From assembly GCA_001791115.1 (NCBI GenBank), contig MGDZ01000052.1:13966-31347 (forward strand): a stretch of DNA of 17,382 nucleotides, given 5' to 3'. Positions 7,550 to 14,344 of the stretch are shown here, one piece after another. Made by a program: the position numbers and the translations under genes. Within the stretch, counting starts at the first letter, position 1. Each line of letters opens with the position of its first letter. The DNA comes from Candidatus Uhrbacteria bacterium RIFCSPHIGHO2_02_FULL_57_19. GTDB taxonomy: Bacteria; Patescibacteriota; Patescibacteriia; 2-12-FULL-57-11. Under the pieces are notes generated by a model that made no database searches, was not told the DNA's origin, and saw only the letters and a list, made by a program, of their open reading frames with translations.

Positions 7550-8590
7550 ATGAAAACGTGTGTAATCACGGGCGGAACTGGTTTCTTGGGTTGTCACACC
7601 GCAGAGGCTTTTTTACGCGAAGGCTATCACGTTAGACTTTTTGATACCCGACCGCTCGATGAGCCTTCTCTGATCGGAAAGGTTGAGATGATAACGGGCG
7701 ACATTCGTGATCGCTCCGCACTGGATCGTGCATGTATGGGAGCAGACCTTGTGATTCATGCCGCCGCCGCCTTCCCAACACACGGAACAGCGAAATTCAT
7801 TTACTCGGTGAACGTCGGAGGAACAGAGAACGTTTTGGAAGCCGCAAGGACAGCGGGTGTTCGTCGCGTCATTTTCATCTCATCGACAACCGTATACGGT
7901 TTGCAAGAAGGACGCGGACAAAAAGAGGAAACGTTTTTTGCTCCTATCGATCCATATGCTGAAACAAAAATTATCGGTGAGCGGCTCTTTTTGGATGCAT
8001 GGAAAAAACATCATCTCGAGACGGTTATTCTTCGGCCAAAAACCATTATTGGTCCCGGCCGCCTTGGGGCATTTCAGATATTGTTTGAGTGGATTGCCAA
8101 TAGCGGCGCTGTTTTTATTCTCGGCGATGGAAAAAACGTTATTCAACTTTTGGCTGTTGAAGATTTCGTGTCGGCGATTGTCCTCGGCAGCCGTGCTCCT
8201 TGCTCTGGAGAAATTTTTCACTTTGGTACGAATCAGTACCGAACAGTCCGCGAAGATCTTTCGGATTTAATTGGTCATGCGGGGACAAGCAGTCGGCTTG
8301 TTTTTATCCCGCGCGTTCCAGCGGAGGCAATTCTAAGCGTATTATATGGGTTACGCCTCTCTCCGTTGGCGGCATGGCAGTATAAATCTGCCAGTCAAGA
8401 CGCAACCGTTAATACGGATAAAGCGAAACTCATGTTTTCGTGGACTCCGAGGTTCAGTAATTTTTTGACCATGCGAAATAACTATGATTGGTATGTGCGA
8501 AATCGTACAGAATTAAAAAAGAAACGCGGAAATACACATCGTGACGTGTGGAACCTCAAGCTTATGAAGATTCTCGAATGGATTTCTTGA
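7550..8590 (+). CDS. NAD-dependent epimerase/dehydratase (extended SDR)
   Basis: This is a 346-residue nucleotide-sugar-modifying enzyme of the extended short-chain dehydrogenase family. GGTGFLG at 8-14 is the NAD-binding G-x2-G-x2-G loop. DIRD follows beta-strand 3, and VIHAAA is the usual end of strand 4. SSTTVYG begins at S111 and provides the catalytic Ser/Thr. Y136-A-E-T-K140 is the Y-x3-K catalytic pair. Length suits UDP-glucose 4-epimerase relatives and 3-beta-HSD-like sugar epimerases; VNVGGTENVLEAARTAG is common to both. The C-terminal half, which sets the substrate, gives no specific match I can name. An AAAGGG tract ends directly before the start codon, closer than a normal ribosome site. 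The last 13 nt overlap the next methyltransferase gene. Confidence 0.9.
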   Translation: MKTCVITGGTGFLGCHTAEAFLREGYHVRLFDTRPLDEPSLIGKVEMITGDIRDRSALDRACMGADLVIHAAAAFPTHGTAKFIYSVNVGGTENVLEAARTAGVRRVIFISSTTVYGLQEGRGQKEETFFAPIDPYAETKIIGERLFLDAWKKHHLETVILRPKTIIGPGRLGAFQILFEWIANSGAVFILGDGKNVIQLLAVEDFVSAIVLGSRAPCSGEIFHFGTNQYRTVREDLSDLIGHAGTSSRLVFIPRVPAEAILSVLYGLRLSPLAAWQYKSASQDATVNTDKAKLMFSWTPRFSNFLTMRNNYDWYVRNRTELKKKRGNTHRDVWNLKLMKILEWIS

Positions 8591-9285
8591 ACATTATGGA
8601 TCAGTTACAGGAGATGTATCACCGTCGGTTTCGCCAAGAAGAAGTTTTTAGGAAGCGGATGTGGGAGATACTGTGTAGAGATTTTTTTCAGCGATATGTT
8701 CCAAAACAGGCCGCCGTTCTTGATATTGCGGCAGGCCATTGTTATTTTATCAATGCAGTACGTGCGCAGCGTAAGTACGCGGTCGATCTCAATCCAGATG
8801 TACGTTCATATGCCGCACCGGACGTAACGGCGATTGTTGGAACTGCTCTTGATTTAAAAGTGATTGAAGATTCGACAATCAATTTAGCATTCACGAGCAA
8901 TTTCTTTGAACATATCAGTCGCGAGGAGATTATCCGCATCATACGAGAAGTACGGAGGGTTCTTGTAGTCGGCGGACGTTTTCTTTTGGTCCAGCCAAAT
9001 TTTCGTTTTTGTTATCGTGATTACTGGTCCTTTTTTGATCATATTACGCCACTCGATGACCGAAGTTTACGAGAGGTATTGGAGTTGAATAATTTTGTGG
9101 TGAAGGAGGTTCGTGCAAAATTTTTGCCGTATTCTTTTTATAATCGGCTTCCGAGATCCTTGTTATTGTTGCGGATATACCTACGTCTCCCCATGTTACA
9201 AAACATATTCGGAAAACAGACCTTGATTTTGGCGGAAAAACAAAAAACACAAACTAACCATCCCGAACCGAATTGTTCGCGTTGA
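8578..9285 (+). CDS. Class I SAM-dependent methyltransferase (A+T-richer copy)
   Basis: This 235-residue cytosolic Rossmann-fold methyltransferase starts at ATG 8578, overlapping the epimerase gene by 13 nt. GTG 8548 would extend it and ATG 8596 would shorten it; no ribosome site decides. Motif I reads VLDIAAGHCYF (D49, G53), an unusual form of the D-x-G-x-G-x-G loop with A-A-G-H where G-C-G-x is common. VDLNP gives the acid after strand 2. NFFEHIS is the post-motif-II segment, followed by EVRRVLVVGGRFLLVQPN. A Y-R-D-Y-W-S-F-F-D-H stretch resembles Methyltransf_11 members that act on sugars or lipid-linked glycans in polysaccharide loci. Base composition is about 46% G+C over 8701-9000, well below the methyltransferases to the right. 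The substrate is unknown. Confidence 0.8.
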   Translation: MDFLNIMDQLQEMYHRRFRQEEVFRKRMWEILCRDFFQRYVPKQAAVLDIAAGHCYFINAVRAQRKYAVDLNPDVRSYAAPDVTAIVGTALDLKVIEDSTINLAFTSNFFEHISREEIIRIIREVRRVLVVGGRFLLVQPNFRFCYRDYWSFFDHITPLDDRSLREVLELNNFVVKEVRAKFLPYSFYNRLPRSLLLLRIYLRLPMLQNIFGKQTLILAEKQKTQTNHPEPNCSR

Positions 9286-9319
9286 TTTATATTATCTTAA
9301 GGGGTTGGTCGAACTTCCA

Positions 9320-11860
9320 ATGAAGCTTACCGTCGTCATACCTTGTTACAATGAAGTTGAGAATGTAAAAAGATTTGTAACCGAACTGATACCTGATGTG
9401 CGGAAGTTCGGAATCGATTTTGAAATTATTGTGGTAGATGACGGTTCTGTCGATGGGACTGCAGAAGCAGTGAAACATCTTGACATTTCCGAGCTCCGGA
9501 TAGTGAATCATCCAAACAATCAAGGGCTGGGGGCGGCCCTTCGGACTGGGTTTAAGGCTGCGCGTGGCGAACTTGTGGTGACCATAGACGCAGACCTCAC
9601 GTTTGCTCCGAAGGATATACGGAAGTTATTGGATCGGTATGAGCTGGGTGGGGTGGATTTTGTTATCGGGTCACATGGTCTGGCTGGATACAGCCGGGAA
9701 ATACCCCGGTGGAGGGTTGGAATAAGTCGTCTGGCTAATCTCGCGTATTCACTGCTGGCGGGACGGACGGTGCGGGGGATTAGTTCCGTTTTTCGGCTAT
9801 ATCGGACCGAGATCATTCGAGATCTCCCGCTCGTGACTAGCGGATATGAAACGTCGGTTGAGATTTTTTTTCGATTACTCGCCGCTGGATATCGATTTGC
9901 CGAGGTCCCGACACCGCTCGGATTGCGGCAGTTCGGGCGCTCCAAACTGAACTACCCGCGAGAGGTTCGACGCCATCTGCGCCTCATATATTCTATCGTG
10001 CTGGGAAGTTTGTCTCCCCGCGGCCGTCCGGCCTATCTTCGGTCGTGGGCTCCGGGCCTGGTCGCGGCGGCGGCGATCGGAATCATTTATTTTCTTCCAA
10101 ACGCGCTGGTGCCGGCCATCCAGCGCACGGAGGGTTACGATCTCGGAAATTACCACCCATTATCGTTGAATGTTCCGACGCTCGACGAGCTGGCCTCCTA
10201 CGGATCGCGGATCCGGGAGGTGGTCGACGGACATCTCTCCGACGGCGACGCCTACCTTAGCGAGTACAAGGGGCGGCCGACGATGTGGGGGAACAGTTTT
10301 CTCGCCACGGTAATCGGAGTTCCGATCCGACTTCTCGGCGTTCGCGATCCGACGCCCCTGTTTGTCTTCGGTGACGCGGTGTTCCCGGCGCTGGTGGTGC
10401 TCGTGTGGTATGGACTGCTCCGGGGGTTCATGCGCGACCGGTGGGTTGCCGCGGCGGCTTCCTTTGCCGTGACCGCATTCCCGAACCTTTCCGCCGTTCG
10501 ATTCGGACTATCCGAGCCGAATATTGTCGGCGTCTTCGACCTGTTTGCCCGCATATTCGACCCGGCATTTTCTCGGTTTCAGATTCCTGCTCCAGGAATG
10601 GTCGTTTTTGTCGGATTCTTGTGGTCGCTATTCTCCGTATTGCGAAACCCGTCCCGTCCGCGCGTTCTCTTCGCCGGCATCCTTCTTGGACTCACCTATC
10701 CGACGTACTTTTATTATGGCGCTTTCTCGTGGATTTCGATCGGCCTTCTTGCGGTCGGTTTCCTTGCGTCGCGTTCATGGCAGCGGCTGTGGCCCACTCT
10801 CCGTGTGATGATGGTCGGCGTCGTCTTCACCGCCCCTTCCATAGTGAAGATGATCCAGATCCGTTCGATCCCGCACGTCGACGAACTTGTGGCGAGGGTG
10901 GGGCTTGAGATCGGGCGGATTCCGAGGCTCTCCGCGACATCTCTTGTGCTCGTCGCTCTGCTCGTCTCCGCTTTCTGGGTGCTCGGCCGGAGGATGAACC
11001 GCGCCGCTGATGCCGCAGTCCTCTCCGCGCTTTTGGTCGCCACGATCGTCGCGGTGAATCTTCAGCTCATCGTGGGATATAATATTCAGCCTGATCACTG
11101 GGGAAGCAGGGTGAATGTTTACGTGTACTCGTTTGGAATTATGGTCGCTATCGCCTGGGCGTGGGAGGCGGCGCGGAAGGATGGAAAAACACTTCGAACC
11201 GCGGCCTTGCTTGCCGCCGTCTTCTTTTTTGGGATCGGGCTTGTTGAACAGACGCGTTCGGCGCTGATCAATGCTCCGGAGTACGTAATTCCCGGCGACG
11301 TGCAGCAAGCCTTCCGCTGGATTGACCGAAACGTCCCTCGCGACGCGGTTATTGTCTCCCCGTCAACGCAGACGGCCGTCTACATTCCTTTTTTTACTCA
11401 TATCAATGTGTACTTCGCACCGTCCTGCTACACGCTTGCCTCGAACGCCGAGGTGCGAAGCAGATGGCTGGAACTCGTCGCAGCATTCGGTATACCGTAT
11501 GAAACATTCCGCGATGCGCTGCTTGGAAGCCCTGATTTTTTTGTGAATCCAATCCGCGCATACGAACTCGACCCGTCGTACATGTTGTTCTGCGACACCT
11601 ACACGCGATACCAGCAAAACCCTTACGTTGGCGGAGACAGCAGGAGGCCGGTGCCGCCCGAGGTGGCAGAAGACCTGCTTGCGGCTCATCAGGACGCGCT
11701 TTCCGCTCCTGTTCCATCGCGACTTCGCTTTGCCTTCCGCGCGGATTATGTTTTCTTCGGGCCATCGGAGAAGCTTATCTCGACGATACGACCCGAGCGA
11801 TACGAAAATCTCACGCGTGTGTACGAGAACCCGGGAGTGGCTGTTTATAGGATTGACTGA
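9320..11860 (+). CDS. Fusion of DPM1-like family 2 glycosyltransferase with the ~600-residue membrane module
   Basis: This 846-residue protein has two parts. Residues 1-225 are a GT2 domain like dolichol-phosphate mannosyltransferase: VVIPCYNE, D40-D41-G42-S, D90-A-D92, then a GISSVFRLYR segment in place of the family D-x-x-S-G-F-R. From about residue 245 comes the membrane module: R299-E300-V-V-D303-G304-H, then about ten helices, N580-x-Q582-x3-G586-x-N588-x-Q590-P-x-H593-W594, W667 opening W-x5-PRD, and Y810-V-F-F-G814-P815 near the end. The GT2 part would load polyprenyl phosphate and the module would transfer the sugar, so one chain would make and use the donor (inference). ATG 9320 begins the fold at once; an AAGGGG lies at 9299-9304 and TTG 9305 is a weaker start. 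G+C rises from about 53% (9421-9720) to about 62% (10021-10320) near the domain join. It heads a tightly packed five-gene run. Confidence 0.88.
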   Translation: MKLTVVIPCYNEVENVKRFVTELIPDVRKFGIDFEIIVVDDGSVDGTAEAVKHLDISELRIVNHPNNQGLGAALRTGFKAARGELVVTIDADLTFAPKDIRKLLDRYELGGVDFVIGSHGLAGYSREIPRWRVGISRLANLAYSLLAGRTVRGISSVFRLYRTEIIRDLPLVTSGYETSVEIFFRLLAAGYRFAEVPTPLGLRQFGRSKLNYPREVRRHLRLIYSIVLGSLSPRGRPAYLRSWAPGLVAAAAIGIIYFLPNALVPAIQRTEGYDLGNYHPLSLNVPTLDELASYGSRIREVVDGHLSDGDAYLSEYKGRPTMWGNSFLATVIGVPIRLLGVRDPTPLFVFGDAVFPALVVLVWYGLLRGFMRDRWVAAAASFAVTAFPNLSAVRFGLSEPNIVGVFDLFARIFDPAFSRFQIPAPGMVVFVGFLWSLFSVLRNPSRPRVLFAGILLGLTYPTYFYYGAFSWISIGLLAVGFLASRSWQRLWPTLRVMMVGVVFTAPSIVKMIQIRSIPHVDELVARVGLEIGRIPRLSATSLVLVALLVSAFWVLGRRMNRAADAAVLSALLVATIVAVNLQLIVGYNIQPDHWGSRVNVYVYSFGIMVAIAWAWEAARKDGKTLRTAALLAAVFFFGIGLVEQTRSALINAPEYVIPGDVQQAFRWIDRNVPRDAVIVSPSTQTAVYIPFFTHINVYFAPSCYTLASNAEVRSRWLELVAAFGIPYETFRDALLGSPDFFVNPIRAYELDPSYMLFCDTYTRYQQNPYVGGDSRRPVPPEVAEDLLAAHQDALSAPVPSRLRFAFRADYVFFGPSEKLISTIRPERYENLTRVYENPGVAVYRID

Positions 11861-11862
11861 CT

Positions 11863-12588
11863 GTGCATCAAGAATGTTTTCACGTTATTGAAGATCAGGC
11901 AGACCGCCACTGGTTTTTCCGCGGGCGCGAAGCCATCGTCAGGTCGTTTCTGGCCCGTCGGGGAAGGAGACTGCGGGTTTTGGACGTCGGTTGCGGAACC
12001 GGACACCTGGCCGCGCATCTTATTAATGACGGATATTCCGTCGTCGGGCTCGAACCGGACCCCACGGCGCTCGCCTACGCGCGCAGAAGGATTCCGGAAG
12101 CGGTGAGCGGCGATGCCTGCCGGCTTCCGTTCCCTGACGCTTCCTTCGATGTGGTGATCGCCACCGACGTTCTTGAACATATCCCTGACGATTCGGCGGC
12201 GGCCAGCGAAATCCGGCGCGTTCTCCGACCCGGCGGTTGGGCCATCCTTACCGTGCCGGCGATGCCGTTGCTCTGGGGGCCGCAGGACATTCGTCTGGGC
12301 CACCAACGCCGTTACTCCCGGAAAAGTTTTGCCCGCCTGCTTTCCGGCTTCCGTATCAGGAAAATCTCATACTTCAACACCTTCCTCTTTCCGGCAATTC
12401 TCGGAGCGCGCGTCCTGTTTCGTCTTCTCCCGGTGGCCGCGCGGCACGATGAGGTGGATATGACGCCCAAATTTATGAATGAATTTTTCTTGTTTTTTTT
12501 GAAGGCCGAGCGCGTCCTTCTCCGTTTCGTTAATCTGCCCTTCGGCGTCTCGCTCATTGCCGTCGCTGAAAAGGTCGGAGAAGTATGA
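11863..12588 (+). CDS. Class I SAM-dependent methyltransferase with C-terminal hydrophobic segment
   Basis: The 241-residue enzyme starts with GTG only 2 nt after the upstream stop, which suggests translational coupling. RHWFFRGRE near the start is the W-F-x-x-R-E lead-in common to Methyltransf_11/23 proteins of glycan loci. V39-L-D41-V-G43-C-G45-T-G47 is a canonical SAM motif I, GLEPDP holds the acid after strand 2, D102-V-L-E105-H106 is the typical post-II motif, and RRVLRPGGW follows. YFNTFLFPAILGARVLFRL (about 167-185) is a hydrophobic patch seen in this subgroup that may bind membrane or lipid-linked substrate. Likely acts on a lipid-linked sugar intermediate, but the target atom is unknown. 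G+C is about 65% over 12001-12300. The next gene's ATG overlaps its stop as ATGA. Confidence 0.88.
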   Translation: MHQECFHVIEDQADRHWFFRGREAIVRSFLARRGRRLRVLDVGCGTGHLAAHLINDGYSVVGLEPDPTALAYARRRIPEAVSGDACRLPFPDASFDVVIATDVLEHIPDDSAAASEIRRVLRPGGWAILTVPAMPLLWGPQDIRLGHQRRYSRKSFARLLSGFRIRKISYFNTFLFPAILGARVLFRLLPVAARHDEVDMTPKFMNEFFLFFLKAERVLLRFVNLPFGVSLIAVAEKVGEV

Positions 12589-13217
12589 ATATTCCTCACA
12601 TTCAGGTTCCGAAGACCCACTATTCGCATGACCGCTACATGCACAAAGCGCGGTGGGCGAGTTATTGGCATCAGATGCGGGAGGTAGCTTCTTTCGCGCC
12701 CGTGGAAGTTTTGGAAGTCGGAGTCGGCACGGGAGTGGTCGCGGCCACGCTCCGCGGCCGAGGGATTGAGATCAAAACGCTCGACATCGACGCGGCGCTT
12801 TCACCGGACATCAAAGGGTCGGTCACGGCAATTCCGCTGTCGGAGGACGCGGTGGATGTCTCGCTGGCCGGACAGGTTTTGGAGCACCTGCCCTGGGAAC
12901 AGGTCAGCACGGCGCTCCGCGAGATGCGCCGCGTCAGCCGGAAGGGAATCGTCGTCTCGGTTCCTGATCGTCGGCATACGCTATTTTTCTGCAGTTTCCA
13001 GATCCCTTTCCTCGGCCGTCATGAGATTGCCATCAGAATTCCGACACGCAAGCCGCACGTCTTCGACGGCCAGCACCACTGGGAGCTGGGCGTGCCCGGG
13101 TATCCTATCGCCCGATTCAAGGAACTGGCGGCTTCATGCGGGCTCAAGCTGATCAGGGCTTATGCCCCCTCGGACGTTCCCACCAAGCACTTTTTCGTTT
13201 TCGAAAAAACGCCATGA
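12585..13217 (+). CDS. Class I SAM-dependent methyltransferase (short)
   Basis: This 210-residue protein is coupled to both neighbours by 4-nt ATGA overlaps (12585-12588 and 13214-13217). V42-L-E44-V-G46-V-G48-T-G50 is motif I with Glu replacing the usual first Asp and Val the Cys. LDIDAAL marks the end of strand 2. SLAGQVLEHLPWEQV carries E100-H101 of the post-II motif, then EMRRVSRKGIVVSVPD. A 40-residue H-rich insert before the last strand (PHVFDGQHHWELG) matches Methyltransf_11 proteins encoded beside GT4 enzymes. The N-terminal HYSHDRYMHKARWASYWHQM is amphipathic, not a signal peptide. Expected to be cytosolic and to methylate a glycan intermediate; substrate not determinable. Confidence 0.85.
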   Translation: MNIPHIQVPKTHYSHDRYMHKARWASYWHQMREVASFAPVEVLEVGVGTGVVAATLRGRGIEIKTLDIDAALSPDIKGSVTAIPLSEDAVDVSLAGQVLEHLPWEQVSTALREMRRVSRKGIVVSVPDRRHTLFFCSFQIPFLGRHEIAIRIPTRKPHVFDGQHHWELGVPGYPIARFKELAASCGLKLIRAYAPSDVPTKHFFVFEKTP

Positions 13218-14344
13218 ACTCCGCCGTCGAAATCCTTTACGTCGCCAACATGCGCCTTCCTTCCGAGAAGGCGCACTCGGTTAATGTTATGGAAATGTGC
13301 GCGGCCCTGGCGGCGGAGGGGTGTAATGTTACCCTGTGCGTGCCAGCCCGCGCGACGTCTGTAAAAACTGACCCCTTCGAATACTACGGAGTCGCCAGGA
13401 CTTTCCGAATCATTCGTTGCCGGACCTTTGATGCCTTTCGCCTGCCGCTTCCGCGGTGCCTCGCCTTTGCCATCCACGCACGATCTTTCGCCCGGGGGGT
13501 TACCCGCGTGGCGGCGGATCATCCCCGGGCCCACATTCTTTCGCGCGACCTCTACGCCGCCTATCGGCTGGCAAAAAAAGGCCGGGTTGTTGCTTTTGAG
13601 GTTCACGACAGCCCCGGGCCGCGGGCGCGGAAATTGCTGCGTTTTATTTCAAAGATCATCGTCACCAATATCTGGAAGCACGATGAGCTGATAAGACTCG
13701 GATTCGATCCGGCGCGGTTGCTTCTCGCTCCCAACGGAGTTGATCTCCGCAAGTTCGAGGCACCCCCGCCAGGGCGGGGCAAACTCCAGCAGGAACTTGG
13801 CTTTCCGTCGGATACCCGCATTGCTCTCTACGCCGGCCATCTTTATAAATGGAAGGGAGTCGAGACGCTGGCCCGAGCCGCAGCAAGTCTCGGATCAGAC
13901 ATCCGGGTGGTTATGGTCGGCGGTACCAAGGATGACGCGGCGCGTTTCCGTAGATTTTTGGAAGCCGAGCGGCTGGCGGTAACTTTGCTTCCGCACCGTC
14001 CCCATGCCGAGATGCCGGGACTTCTTGCCTCCGCGTCTGCGCTGGTTCTGCCGACTTCAGCCAAATTTCCCATAGGCCGGGTCGAAACCTCGCCGATCAA
14101 AGCCTTCGAATATCTGGCCGCAGCGAAACCAATTGTCGCTTCCGATGTACCATCTTCTCGTGAGGTGTTTGATGAAAAGACAGCCGTATTTTTCAAACCC
14201 GACGATCCGGAAGATTGCGCTCGCGCTATAAGAACGACCCTCACGTTCGATCCCCAGGAAATGGCTGCCGCTCAAACGGCGCTGGTTGCATCCCGGACGT
14301 GGAAGAATCGCGCCCTTAAAATTTTGAATTTTCTCCACCCATGA
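13214..14344 (+). CDS. Family 4 glycosyltransferase (GT-B fold)
   Basis: This 376-residue retaining glycosyltransferase probably adds a sugar from a nucleotide donor to a growing lipid-linked glycan in the cytoplasm. The start is ATG 13214, overlapping the upstream TGA as ATGA. A longer reading from 13136 is open but would begin deep inside the upstream gene. YVANMRLPSEKAHSVNVMEM is the N-terminal acceptor-side loop of a known GT4 subgroup. LLLAPNGVDLRKF links the two domains. YAGHLYKWKGVE opens the donor domain. E291-TSPIKAF-E299 is the EX7E motif that grips the donor. AAAKPIVASDVPSSREVF closes the site. It ends in an ATGA overlap with the following fusion gene, so the five genes from 9320 to 17136 probably form one translation-coupled unit. 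Confidence 0.93.
   Translation: MNSAVEILYVANMRLPSEKAHSVNVMEMCAALAAEGCNVTLCVPARATSVKTDPFEYYGVARTFRIIRCRTFDAFRLPLPRCLAFAIHARSFARGVTRVAADHPRAHILSRDLYAAYRLAKKGRVVAFEVHDSPGPRARKLLRFISKIIVTNIWKHDELIRLGFDPARLLLAPNGVDLRKFEAPPPGRGKLQQELGFPSDTRIALYAGHLYKWKGVETLARAAASLGSDIRVVMVGGTKDDAARFRRFLEAERLAVTLLPHRPHAEMPGLLASASALVLPTSAKFPIGRVETSPIKAFEYLAAAKPIVASDVPSSREVFDEKTAVFFKPDDPEDCARAIRTTLTFDPQEMAAAQTALVASRTWKNRALKILNFLHP

Noticed and set aside
9288..9295. TATATTAT as a possible -10 element before the GT2-module fusion
   Set aside because: No matching -35 hexamer lies 16-18 nt upstream; it is only an A+T-rich spot in a 34-nt gap.
10405..10908. A 167-codon open frame on the + strand inside the GT2-module fusion gene
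   Set aside because: Arg/Ser/Cys-rich translation with no domain; it lies entirely within the module-coding frame, which aligns with two paralogues.
10775..11308. A 177-codon open frame on the minus strand
   Set aside because: His/Arg/Asp-rich composition with no fold signature; antisense to a well-supported gene and without a promoter.
13136..13213. An N-terminal extension of the GT4 glycosyltransferase
   Set aside because: It would begin 82 nt inside the upstream gene, has no fold content, and the ATG at 13214 makes a standard ATGA overlap and begins the GT4 fold directly.
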